A stretch of DNA of 38,361 bases from an uncultured Eubacteriales bacterium (GTDB lineage: Bacteria; Bacillota; Clostridia; Oscillospirales; Oscillospiraceae), in assembly GCA_900544705.1 (NCBI GenBank), contig UQWH01000015.1, forward strand, positions 1-38,361, read 5' to 3'. Shown piece after piece: positions 8,060 through 14,610 of the stretch; position 1 is the stretch's first letter; each line of letters opens with the position of its first letter. The notes under the pieces were generated by a model. It was not told the DNA's origin. It saw nothing but the letters and a program-made list of their open reading frames with translations, and did not search any database. Position numbers and translations under genes: made by a program.

Positions 8060-8673
8060 AAACCTTGTTCCGCTGGCTGAACAAATTCCTGCTGGGCTGG
8101 ACGGTTTTGCTCTATTTTCTTCCGCGTGTGCGCTGGGAGGAAAAGAGAAGTATGCCGAAGGGCCCCGTGCTCCTGGTGTCCAACCATAAAAATCACATGG
8201 ACTTTCTGCTTCTGATGGCAGTGTTCTACTTCCGCTATCTGCGCTGCCTTGTCGGAAAGACATTTTACGAGAGCAGCGGCGCGATGCATTTTCTGCTGCG
8301 TATGCTGGGCGCGATCAAGGTCGACCGCTTCTCCTTTGATATGGATTTCTTCTACGAGTGCATGGACGCGCTGCAAAAGGGACAGACGCTCCTGATCTTC
8401 CCGGAAGGAAAATTCTCCGTGGACGGAACGATGTCCGAATTCCACGATACTGCGGCGCTGCTGGCGCTGCAGGCAGGCGTACCGGTCGTGCCCGTGTACC
8501 ACGGCTATGACTATAAGTTCTTTCACCGCACGCCGGTCGTGATCGGCAAGCCCATCGACCTCGCGGCCGAATGTCCGACGCAGAACCCCTCCCCGGAGGA
8601 GCTCAGGCGTCTGACGAAGCTCCTGCGCGACAGGATCATCGAGCTGCGGGCCATGGCGGAGGAAACGGCATGA
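8056..8673 (+). CDS. PlsC-type lysophospholipid/glycerolipid acyltransferase (first)
   Basis: 205 residues of the LPLAT fold. The catalytic H-x4-D motif is in SNHKNHMDF (His44, Asp49) and the acceptor-binding block is FPEGKFSVDG near 115. A hydrophobic N-terminal stretch (about 10-22) could associate with the membrane. It transfers an acyl group from an acyl-ACP or acyl-CoA to a hydroxyl or amine acceptor. The start overlaps the ligase stop (ATGA), and its own stop overlaps the next gene the same way, so the genes are coupled and probably made in fixed ratio. Confidence 0.88.
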   Translation: MKTLFRWLNKFLLGWTVLLYFLPRVRWEEKRSMPKGPVLLVSNHKNHMDFLLLMAVFYFRYLRCLVGKTFYESSGAMHFLLRMLGAIKVDRFSFDMDFFYECMDALQKGQTLLIFPEGKFSVDGTMSEFHDTAALLALQAGVPVVPVYHGYDYKFFHRTPVVIGKPIDLAAECPTQNPSPEELRRLTKLLRDRIIELRAMAEETA

Positions 8674-9383
8674 AAAAGCTGAAAACGGCATGGCAGAATT
8701 TTGCCGCCGACTTTGCCAATGTGCTGGGCGGCGCGATCGCGCAGCTTCTCTGGCTGCCGAAGATCCACTACCAGCAGGGCGCGGAGCACGTCCGCCGGCC
8801 TGACGGCGGAACGATTTTTATTCTCAACCACACGTGGTGGTTTGACGCGGCGATCCTGTGCATCCTGTGCCTGCGGCGGCGGGTCCACGCCGTCGTTGCA
8901 CTGGATGTTGCGAAAAAGGGCCACGCCACCGGAAGCCTGCATGGCCTGCGCTGCATCTGTGTGGATCGCAGAAAACCCGACCTCAGCTTCCTGCATGAGG
9001 CGCTAGGCATCCTGCGCACGGGCGGCTGCGTGGCCATCTTCCCGGAGGGGCAGCTTAACCCGACGGGGACGCTCCTGCCATTCAAGCAGGGCGCGGCGAT
9101 GCTGGCTTTGCAGGCCGGCGTGCCGGTGGTACCGGTGTATTCCGCCGGAAACTACCAGCCCTTCCAGCGCCTGCAGCTCATGTTCGGCCGCCCCATCACC
9201 CTGACCCAGCGCCCCAGTGCGGCCGGCGTGCAGGGGGCAACGCAGGTCTTGCAGGACGCGATGCAGAGGCTCCGACAGGAGCTGGAGCAGCGCATGAAAC
9301 CGAAATATCTTGCCCGGAGCCGGCGGTTCCGTGAGAAATTTGCCGCCAAGCTCCAAAAACGGCAGAAAGGAAAAGAAGTATGA
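8670..9383 (+). CDS. PlsC-type acyltransferase (second)
   Basis: 237 residues, LPLAT fold with H-x4-D in LNHTWWFDAA (His54, Asp59) and FPEGQLNPTG near 124. It is clearly diverged from the first acyltransferase, so the pair probably acylates two positions or two acceptors rather than being a recent duplication. ATG 8670 is chosen because it overlaps the previous TGA (ATGA); the frame is open 33 codons upstream inside the previous gene. It has a basic C-terminal tail. The stop overlaps the ACP start. Confidence 0.87.
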   Translation: MKKLKTAWQNFAADFANVLGGAIAQLLWLPKIHYQQGAEHVRRPDGGTIFILNHTWWFDAAILCILCLRRRVHAVVALDVAKKGHATGSLHGLRCICVDRRKPDLSFLHEALGILRTGGCVAIFPEGQLNPTGTLLPFKQGAAMLALQAGVPVVPVYSAGNYQPFQRLQLMFGRPITLTQRPSAAGVQGATQVLQDAMQRLRQELEQRMKPKYLARSRRFREKFAAKLQKRQKGKEV

Positions 9384-9625
9384 CACAGGAACGCCTGATC
9401 AAAGTGGCGCAGAACGTTCTGGAGGGATCGGATGTCGATTTGACCGCCGTAACGCCTGCGACGACGCTGGAAAGCCTTGGCCTCAACAGCATCACCATGC
9501 TGATGCTGATGGTCGGTATCGAGGATGAGTTTTCCATTACCTTCCCCTCGGAGCGCGTTGGCGAAATGCACACCGTCGGCGATCTTCTGAAAATCATTGA
9601 GGAGTGCGCCCATGCTGCATCGTAA
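9380..9625 (+). CDS. Stand-alone acyl carrier protein
   Basis: 81 residues, four-helix ACP pattern, acidic. The attachment site is in LESLGLNSITMLML with Ser37; the residue before it is Asn36 where most ACPs have Asp. It overlaps the upstream acyltransferase stop (ATGA). It probably carries the acyl intermediate between the ligase and the two acyltransferases, and needs the PPTase at 4284 or the cell's general enzyme for activation. It is not the housekeeping fatty-acid AcpP, judging from context and the Asn. Confidence 0.9.
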   Translation: MTQERLIKVAQNVLEGSDVDLTAVTPATTLESLGLNSITMLMLMVGIEDEFSITFPSERVGEMHTVGDLLKIIEECAHAAS

Positions 9626-10049
9626 ATCTCCTGCGGATTTTGAAGAACAGTGGGACTACCGGGAGCCGCAGCCCGGCGACCAGCTCCGCGTGAAGCGCAC
9701 GGGGTATTATCACCATGGCATTTACGCGGGCGACGGCATGGTCATCCATTTCAACGGCGGGCCGGATGCGCACGCTGCGGATGTGGAGGTGCAGAAAACG
9801 GATATTTCCGAATTTCTGCGCGGCGGACTGCCGGAGGTGCGCGTCTATAGCCGCGGCGAAAAGCGCCTGCTGCGCAAGCCGGAGGAAATTCTTGCCGCAG
9901 CCAACGCCGCATTGGGAAAGCACGGCTACCACGTTCTGCGTAACAACTGCGAGCATTTTTCCAATCAGTGCGCTTTCGGCGTACACTATTCCAAGCAGAC
10001 CGACGATCTTCCCGACGGAACCAAGCTGGATATGCATCGGGGAGAATGA
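9612..10049 (+). CDS. LRAT-domain protein (NlpC/P60-fold acyltransferase/hydrolase-like)
   Basis: 145 residues from MLHRKSPADF. Family landmarks are PGDQLRVKRTGYYHHGIYAG, with the catalytic His near 35, and NNCEHFSNQCAFG, with the catalytic Cys113. LRAT-fold thiol enzymes such as lecithin:retinol acyltransferase and HRASLS phospholipases move acyl groups between phospholipids and other acceptors. In a lipid operon it may perform N- or O-acyl transfer or deacylation. GGAG lies 8 nt before ATG 9612, inside the 3' end of the ACP gene; overlap 14 nt. Exact reaction unknown. Confidence 0.8.
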   Translation: MLHRKSPADFEEQWDYREPQPGDQLRVKRTGYYHHGIYAGDGMVIHFNGGPDAHAADVEVQKTDISEFLRGGLPEVRVYSRGEKRLLRKPEEILAAANAALGKHGYHVLRNNCEHFSNQCAFGVHYSKQTDDLPDGTKLDMHRGE

Positions 10050-10071
10050 TCCGATCTGTGGAGGCAAAGAC

Positions 10072-10395
10072 ATGACAGAATATGCGGTTTTCCTGTTCGT
10101 CGTCGCGGCGATCTTCTGCGCGCTCGCGGTTTCGGTTTACAGGGGAAATAACAACTTGATTCACAGCTACCATCAGGAGAATGTGCGGCCGGAGGAGATG
10201 CGAGCTTATTGCCGGGCCTTTTCCAAAGGCCTGTTTGCCGTCGTGGCAGGACTGGTGCTTTCCGGCGGCGTTGCGCTGCTGGGCGAAACGACACCGATCG
10301 CGCTGGCCTCTGTCGGCGTGCTCTTCGCCGGGCTGGGCGTCGCGTTTGCGATCCTCATCCGGGTGCAGAAGCGCTTCAACCGGACGGTTTCCTGA
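10072..10395 (+). CDS. Small membrane protein, DUF3784-like
   Basis: 107 residues with three predicted membrane helices (about 4-21, 49-70, 75-96). A short polar loop after the first helix contains NNNLIHSYHQENVRPEEM, the kind of loop seen in DUF3784 proteins. It starts at ATG 10072 with GAGG upstream, 22 nt after the LRAT gene, and ends at the operon terminator. No enzymatic motif is visible; it may anchor or export the product, but that is a guess. Confidence 0.7.
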   Translation: MTEYAVFLFVVAAIFCALAVSVYRGNNNLIHSYHQENVRPEEMRAYCRAFSKGLFAVVAGLVLSGGVALLGETTPIALASVGVLFAGLGVAFAILIRVQKRFNRTVS

Positions 10396-10400
10396 GAATC

Positions 10401-10445
10401 AAAGCAGCGGCGGGCGGGGAATTCCCCGCCCGCCGCTTTGTTACT
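10401..10445. terminator. Bidirectional terminator between lipid operon and XRE gene
   Basis: Perfect 14-bp GC-rich stem (AGCGGCGGGCGGGG, 10406-10419, with 10424-10437), AATT loop, AAA on the left and TTT on the right. It lies between convergent genes and can end both. Confidence 0.9.
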
Positions 10446-10665
10446 TTCTCCTTGGATAAGGCTGCTTTATGTCCGTCCTGCCCAGCAGATAATCCACGCT
10501 GACCTGATAAAAATCGGCGAGCTGTATCAGTGCCTCTGCCGGGATACCCAGCTTTCCCAATTCATAGGAGGAATAGGTCGTCTGATGAACCTGTAAAAGC
10601 TCTGCAAGCTGCGCCTGTGTATAGTCGTGATCCTCCCGGAGATTCCGGATGTTTTCAAACACCAT
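10441..10665 (-). CDS. XRE/Cro-CI family transcriptional repressor
   Basis: 74 residues, essentially one helix-turn-helix domain: TQAQLAELLQVHQTTYSSYE (about 18-37) with the usual tail LADFYQVSVDYLLGRTD. ATG 10665 is chosen with AGGGTG upstream; a GTG nine bases earlier (10674) is possible. It is divergent from the broken small gene at 10758, with a palindromic operator between them. It probably represses itself and that promoter. Small regulators of this type are common in Clostridia. Confidence 0.88.
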   Translation of the reverse strand: MVFENIRNLREDHDYTQAQLAELLQVHQTTYSSYELGKLGIPAEALIQLADFYQVSVDYLLGRTDIKQPYPRRK

Positions 10666-10708
10666 TGCATTCACCCTGCAACAGCATAGCTTAAGGGAAT
10701 ATAGCTTA

Positions 10709-10737
10709 TTTACTTTTAAGCGAAATTCGCTTAGAAT
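10709..10737 (+). promoter_or_regulatory. Promoter with XRE operator palindrome in the spacer
   Basis: TTTACT (10709-10714) and TAGAAT (10732-10737) spaced by 17 bp, followed by AGGAGG and the ATG at 10758. The spacer is occupied by a 17-bp perfect palindrome, TAAGCGAA-A-TTCGCTTA (10717-10733), overlapping the -10 box. A repressor bound there would block RNA polymerase; the adjacent XRE protein is the natural candidate. An ATAGCTTA direct repeat (10685 and 10701) lies next to it. Confidence 0.7.
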
Positions 10738-10757
10738 AAGGAAAAGGAGGTGAATTT

Positions 10758-11061
10758 ATGCCGGAGTATCAGAAAATGTACGTGCAGCTTTTCGCTGCCG
10801 TCACAGACCACTGGAGGCCATGTCGCAGCAAAACTACGGACAGGCGGCGGAGATTTTATACTAGAATCTGTTAAAAAGCTTGAAAAGCTTTTTATAGCGC
10901 CGAAGGCGCGTCAGATTCTGCATGAGACGGCGCAGCGTGCATTCGCACGATGCGAGTGTGCGTAGCACACTGGATTCTTGATTAAATATTTTAATCAAGA
11001 ATCAGTATTACGCAAGGGTCAGCAGACGGCGGAGGAAATCTACGTTTCCGCCGGGAAGTAG
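10758..11061 (+). pseudogene. Broken small Clostridia gene (frameshift plus insertion)
   Basis: It begins MPEYQKMYVQLFAAVTD behind a perfect AGGAGGTG. One base is missing near 10809: restoring a G gives an Ala codon and a frame continuing LEAMSQQNYGQAAEIL. That frame is cut at 10858 by the 149-bp element and resumes at 11011 as RKGQQTAEEIYVSAGK, stop 11059-11061. Reassembled, it is a 50-residue helical protein like the short proteins (M-x-E-Y-x-K-x-Y-x-x-L-F with a C-terminal QQ-x-AEE-x-Y) often found beside XRE regulators in Clostridia; that resemblance is from memory. Function unknown. Both lesions must be real, not sequencing error, for the gene to be dead; the insertion alone suffices. 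Confidence 0.75.
10859..11007. mobile_element. 149-bp MITE-like structured insertion with 3-bp target duplication
   Basis: The element begins TACTAGAATCTG and ends CAGTA, so the ends share TACT in inverted orientation. TTA occurs on both sides (10856-10858 and 11008-11010), as expected of a target duplication, and removing element plus one TTA restores the host gene frame exactly. Inside is a row of hairpins: an 8-bp stem AGAATCTG (10863-10870)/CAGATTCT (10912-10919) enclosing two smaller ones, then TCGCA-CGA-TGCGA, GTGTGC-GTA-GCACAC, and a 14-bp perfect palindrome (10973-10986 with 10990-11003). No coding capacity, so it would move by a transposase elsewhere. Confidence 0.65.
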
Positions 11062-11063
11062 GC

Positions 11064-11091
11064 TTGTTTTTTCGCCGGATTTCTGTATAAT
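11064..11091 (+). promoter_or_regulatory. Promoter of CmpB-like membrane protein gene
   Basis: TTGTTT (11064-11069) and TATAAT (11086-11091) with a 16-bp spacer, 25 nt before the ATG at 11116. Confidence 0.6.
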
Positions 11092-11115
11092 GAAAGCAGA
11101 ACGGGAGGGCGAACC

Positions 11116-11853
11116 ATGAACATCCTATTGAAGCTTGCATATCTGTTTTTCATTGGCTCGGTCATCGGCTGGTGCATCGAGGTGATCTTCCGGCGCTTTT
11201 TTTCCTCTGCGAACCCGGAGCGCAAATGGATCAACCCCGGCTTCTGCACGGGGCCGTATCTGCCGCTTTATGGCTGCGGGCTGTGCATCCTCTATCTGAT
11301 CGCGTCGCTGGAATCACTGCATCTATTCAAAAACGATGTGGTCAACAAGGCGATGCTTTTCCTCACGATGACCATCCTGATGACCGTCATCGAGTACATC
11401 GCGGGCTATCTTTCCCTGAAGATCAACAAGGTGCGCCTGTGGGATTACACCGATCAGTGGGGGAATATCAACGGCATTATTTGCCCGAAATTTTCCCTGT
11501 TCTGGGGGATTCTCGGCGCGATTTATTACTTTTTTGTCCATCCGCACATCCTCAGCTCTCTGGACTGGCTCGGCCGCAATCTGGCGTTTTCCTTCTTCAT
11601 CGGCGTGTTTTTCGGTGTGTTTGCCGTCGATGCTGCGCACTCCCTGCAGATCGTGTCCAAGCTGAAAAAGTACGCGGTGGAAAACAACGTCATCGTCCAT
11701 TACGAGCATATCAAGCAGCAGATTCGCCGCTCCTATGAGCAGAATGCGAAGAAGTATCACTTCTTCCGCCCCTTCTCAACGGAGCGCCCCCTTTCCGAGC
11801 ATTTGAAGGAGCTGCGCGATACCTTTGAACAGAGAACGACAAAGAGAAAATAA
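11116..11853 (+). CDS. Putative ABC-type permease, CmpB-like membrane protein
   Basis: 245 residues with several hydrophobic helices in the first two thirds, including LAYLFFIGSVIGWCIEVIF at the N-terminus, YGCGLCILYLIASLESL, MLFLTMTILMTVIEYIAGY, and two more near 130-180. A charged cytoplasmic tail follows. The GWCIEV, GPYLPLYGCG and LWDYTDQWGNING blocks are typical of the PF06541 family annotated as putative ABC-transporter permease. No partner ATPase is nearby and the transport role is unproven. GGGAGG precedes the ATG. It is a single-gene unit between its own promoter and the hairpin at 11860. Confidence 0.82.
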   Translation: MNILLKLAYLFFIGSVIGWCIEVIFRRFFSSANPERKWINPGFCTGPYLPLYGCGLCILYLIASLESLHLFKNDVVNKAMLFLTMTILMTVIEYIAGYLSLKINKVRLWDYTDQWGNINGIICPKFSLFWGILGAIYYFFVHPHILSSLDWLGRNLAFSFFIGVFFGVFAVDAAHSLQIVSKLKKYAVENNVIVHYEHIKQQIRRSYEQNAKKYHFFRPFSTERPLSEHLKELRDTFEQRTTKRK

Positions 11854-11859
11854 GGAACA

Positions 11860-11893
11860 GCGGCGGTTGGTGCTCCCAACCGCCGCCGGCTTT
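11860..11893. terminator. Hairpin between convergent genes
   Basis: Stem GCGGCGGTTGG (11860-11870)/CCAACCGCCGC (11876-11886), loop of 5. Only a short T-stretch (GGCTTTATC) follows rightward. Located between the convergent membrane-protein gene and the end of the leftward catabolic operon, so it probably serves both. Confidence 0.65.
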
Positions 11894-12377
11894 ATCTGGA
11901 CAGGACTTCTTTTTCTATTTCTCCGCCGACATTTTGATAGCCGCCGGATTCCATGCTGTAGCCGGCTTCGCGCAGAGAAGGCTTGGTGTACAGCCAGAGC
12001 ATTTCTACCGGCTCATCGAAGGGGTTATAGAACCAGTGAACGACATTTTGCGGAACAAAGATCGTATCTCCGGCACAGAAGAGCGCCTCCGTTTCATCCA
12101 TGCCGCCGACGCCGCGTCCGGAGAGAATGTACATGATCTCTTCACAATCAGGGTGCGCGTGCTTTTTATGCAGGGCGGTTTTCGGCTCAAACCTGCTGTA
12201 GCCCCAGGTGCACATAGTCGAGTGCATGGTGTCGCGATCAACCAGAATTTTTCTGGAAGCACCCTCCAATTCGGGGATGGGATAATCCACACCGTCCTCC
12301 TGCGGGGTGCGGATATAGGGAGAAGCCTTCCGCGCCTGTACAAGGCGCAGCTCGTCCGCTTTCGTGATTTCTGCCAT
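11892..12377 (-). CDS. Cupin-domain protein (end of the leftward catabolic operon)
   Basis: 161 residues; a single cupin barrel with metal-ligand pattern in HKKHAHPDCEEIMYILSGRG (cupin motif 1) and GDTIFVPQNVVHWFYNP (motif 2). Cupins of this size are sugar isomerases, epimerases, dioxygenases or binding proteins; the sequence does not decide. GGAGG lies before ATG 12377, which overlaps the stop of the preceding small frame by one base (TGATG), implying coupling. It is the last gene in the importer/dehydrogenase operon, so it probably acts on the imported compound or a product. Confidence 0.85.
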   Translation of the reverse strand: MAEITKADELRLVQARKASPYIRTPQEDGVDYPIPELEGASRKILVDRDTMHSTMCTWGYSRFEPKTALHKKHAHPDCEEIMYILSGRGVGGMDETEALFCAGDTIFVPQNVVHWFYNPFDEPVEMLWLYTKPSLREAGYSMESGGYQNVGGEIEKEVLSR

Positions 12378-12538
12378 CAGCGTTCCTCCTTTTCAAATAC
12401 AATCCACAGCTTCCGTGCAGGGTCCAAAGGAAAAACCTCTTCGCTGGCAACCGTGCTGAAGCCGTAGTGCAGTTTTTTGGTCGTGTTTTTGAATGGCCTG
12501 CGCATAATCTGCGGAACAAAAGCCGGCGAGGGCGACAT
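12377..12538 (-). CDS. Unrecognised 53-codon ORF or remnant of a larger gene
   Basis: The stretch between lactonase and cupin holds an open frame with a protein-like C-terminus (KKLHYGFSTVASEEVFPLDP, then ARKLWIVFEKEER) whose TGA overlaps the cupin ATG. Upstream of about 12480 a different frame looks more protein-like (NVALAGFCSADYAQAI), which hints that a longer gene was frameshifted and lost its 5' part. The only ATG in this frame (12538) has no Shine-Dalgarno. Either a coupled small protein or a decayed gene; I do not recognise the family. Confidence 0.35.
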   Translation of the reverse strand: MSPSPAFVPQIMRRPFKNTTKKLHYGFSTVASEEVFPLDPARKLWIVFEKEER

Positions 12539-12571
12539 TTTTCAGACTGTGCAGCGAGAAAAGAATATCGC

Positions 12572-13639
12572 CTAGCAATTTGATTCAAAGCAAATACAGA
12601 CGGGCGAGGGAAAATGCACCCATCCGTGCCGCAGCAGACTGCCATTTTCCGCAATGGAAAAAACGGTAATATTGTCGCTGTCCTGATTTCCGGCGAGAAG
12701 CCATGCCCCGGAAGGATCAATCGCAAAATTACGCGGTGTTTTTCCGCCGCAGGGGATGCGTTGCAGCAGACAAAGAGAGCCGTCCGGCAAAATGCGGAAG
12801 CAGCACAGACTGTCATGCCCGCGATTGGAGGCGTAGAGATAACTGCCGTTGGGCGTCAGATGCAAATCCGAACAGATGTTGCTGGAGCAATCGAAGTCTG
12901 CAGGAAGCGTAGAAACCGTCTGTAGGAGGCGGTACGTATCGTCTTCGCACAGGAAAACCATGACCTGACTGCTGATTTCGTTGATCAGGTAGAGAAAACG
13001 CCCGTCACGGCTAAACTCGCCGTAACGCGGGCCGCTGCCGGCGGGGACGCGGAGATCGAACTGCGGTGCTGGCGTGACCGCTGCACCCTCATAGGTATAA
13101 GCCTTCAGCGTATCTATGCCGAGATCCGGCACGAGCATCCGGTTTTTTCCGGGTACAAAGATCGTGCTGTGTGCATGCGGCCCTTTTTGACGCAGCGGGT
13201 GGATGCTGCTTCCCTCGTGCTGAAACAGCGTATGCTCCCCGGTCAGGGAACCGTCGGCTCGCAGCGGAAAGACGGTTACGGAGCCGCTGGCAAAATTTGC
13301 AACAGAGAGAAACCGTCCGTTCGGCGCCAGCGCCACATGGCAGGGATCCGTTCCGCCGGTGGGCAGGGAGGCCGAAGCGCCTTCCGGCGTGAGACAGAAC
13401 AGACCGCCGCCAAATACACCGTCCAGCTCTTTCAGCTCGTTGACGGCATAGAGCTTTTTTCGCTGTGGATTCAGGCAGAGATAGGAAGGATTGCGGGCGG
13501 GCGCGCAGGCGAGAGTTTCTATTTTGCCCTCACCGGTCAATTGGCAGGTATACACGCCCTTGCCTTTGCCGGGGAAGACCTCACCGGTTCCAAAAAGAAT
13601 CGGCTCGGTATAGGTTCCGACATAAAAACGTCCTGTCAT
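12572..13639 (-). CDS. Beta-propeller lactonase, 6-phosphogluconolactonase (YbhE/Pgl) family
   Basis: 355 residues with repeated blades of a seven-bladed propeller: RFYVGTYTEP at the start, NPSYLCLNPQRKKLYAVNEL, DPCHVALAPNGRFLSVANF, KGPHAHSTIFVPGKNRMLVPD, GPRYGEFSRDGRFLYLINE, SDLHLTPNGSYLYASNRGHD and PRNFAIDPSGAWLLAGNQDS. The family opens sugar lactones to acids. In this operon it would hydrolyse a lactone made by one of the adjacent sugar dehydrogenases. ATG 13639 is preferred over the adjoining GTG 13642; GAGG is upstream. It ends FPSPVCICFESNC, close to the normal family end. Confidence 0.88.
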   Translation of the reverse strand: MTGRFYVGTYTEPILFGTGEVFPGKGKGVYTCQLTGEGKIETLACAPARNPSYLCLNPQRKKLYAVNELKELDGVFGGGLFCLTPEGASASLPTGGTDPCHVALAPNGRFLSVANFASGSVTVFPLRADGSLTGEHTLFQHEGSSIHPLRQKGPHAHSTIFVPGKNRMLVPDLGIDTLKAYTYEGAAVTPAPQFDLRVPAGSGPRYGEFSRDGRFLYLINEISSQVMVFLCEDDTYRLLQTVSTLPADFDCSSNICSDLHLTPNGSYLYASNRGHDSLCCFRILPDGSLCLLQRIPCGGKTPRNFAIDPSGAWLLAGNQDSDNITVFSIAENGSLLRHGWVHFPSPVCICFESNC

Positions 13640-13649
13640 CACTTGTGCC

Positions 13650-14597
13650 TCACTGCCGGTTCAGCTTTTCCAACGTTTTGCAGGTTTCAATGATGAATTC
13701 ATCGCGGCGCTGCATCGCTTTTTGAATGTCGTGCTTGCTCCAATCATAGAAGCCCCTGCCGGTTTTTGCGCCGAGATCGCCGTTTCCGACCATCTCCCGG
13801 ATATATGCGCCTGCTTCCTTACTGGCGCACAGACTGGGCAGGACTGTCTGCTGAACGGACAGTCCGAGATCGGTGCCGATGGCATCAAGGTGCATCAGAG
13901 GCCCCCATACGGGGAAACGCATGGCCATTCCGGCGGCGATGGCGGTGTCTACATCCTCCGCGCTTGCCAAACCGCTCTGTACAATATCAATTGCCTCACG
14001 GATGATCGCTTGGAAAATACGGTTGGCGAGCTGGCCCGGAAGATCTCGGCGCACAAGCACCGGCGTTTTTTTCCAGCTTCGCAGCTCGACGAGCATTTTC
14101 TGCGCCATGACTTCTTCCGTCCGGTCGGACATTACGACCTCAACCAGCGGAACCAGATGCGCAGGCAGCCAGAAATGCGTTGTCATCATGCGTTCTGCAT
14201 GGGTGCAGCCGGCGCTGATGTCCGTAATGCGCAGGCCGCTGGTGTTGGAACAGATCGGGATCTCCGCGGGGAGCAGCTCGTCAAGCTGGCGGAAAAGCGC
14301 CTGCTTGACTTCAAGCTTTTCGATGATTGCTTCAATCACGAGAAACGCGCGCGGCACGGCGGCAATCAGATCACCGCAGGGCTCCAGAAGCGCGGCTGCT
14401 GCGGTGGCCTCCTCATGCGTTGCCAGACCGTTCTCCTCGCGCAGACGGATGCAGGCAAGAGCCTTCTCGCGCCCGGCGGTCGCCCGCTCAAGGGAAGTGT
14501 CAACCAGGAGAGTCGGCCTGCCGGCTAGAGCAGCCATTGCTGCGATGCCGCTGCCCATCATACCTGCGCCGACAACCAGTACATGCGTTCTTTCCAT
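13650..14597 (-). CDS. 3-hydroxyacyl-CoA dehydrogenase-fold oxidoreductase
   Basis: 315 residues. The N-terminal Rossmann domain has VLVVGAGMMGSGIAAMAALA, followed by the catalytic region ICSNTSGLRITDIS and HFWLPAHLVPLVEVV, with the active His where fatty-acid enzymes have HFFNP. The C-terminal helical domain has GAKTGRGFYDWS. This family includes 3-hydroxybutyryl-CoA dehydrogenase but also L-gulonate 3-dehydrogenase (lambda-crystallin type) and carnitine dehydrogenase. With no thiolase, CoA ligase or crotonase nearby, a sugar-acid or hydroxy-acid substrate is more likely; that is inference. GGAGG precedes ATG 14597. Confidence 0.85.
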   Translation of the reverse strand: MERTHVLVVGAGMMGSGIAAMAALAGRPTLLVDTSLERATAGREKALACIRLREENGLATHEEATAAAALLEPCGDLIAAVPRAFLVIEAIIEKLEVKQALFRQLDELLPAEIPICSNTSGLRITDISAGCTHAERMMTTHFWLPAHLVPLVEVVMSDRTEEVMAQKMLVELRSWKKTPVLVRRDLPGQLANRIFQAIIREAIDIVQSGLASAEDVDTAIAAGMAMRFPVWGPLMHLDAIGTDLGLSVQQTVLPSLCASKEAGAYIREMVGNGDLGAKTGRGFYDWSKHDIQKAMQRRDEFIIETCKTLEKLNRQ

Positions 14598-14610
14598 TTT
14601 CAATCCTCCT

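Noticed and set aside
6827..8263. 478-codon minus-strand frame opposite the ligase gene
   Set aside because: Shadow frame; the plus strand carries the intact adenylation and carrier motifs.
10859..11007. tRNA or other known structural RNA in the hairpin array
   Set aside because: No tRNA-like T-loop, anticodon arm or CCA context; the 3-bp duplication and restored host frame explain the segment as an insertion.
12238..12816. 192-codon minus-strand frame bridging lactonase and cupin
   Set aside because: Out of frame with both real genes and Cys/Arg-rich without pattern; only the 53-codon frame ending at the cupin start looks coding.
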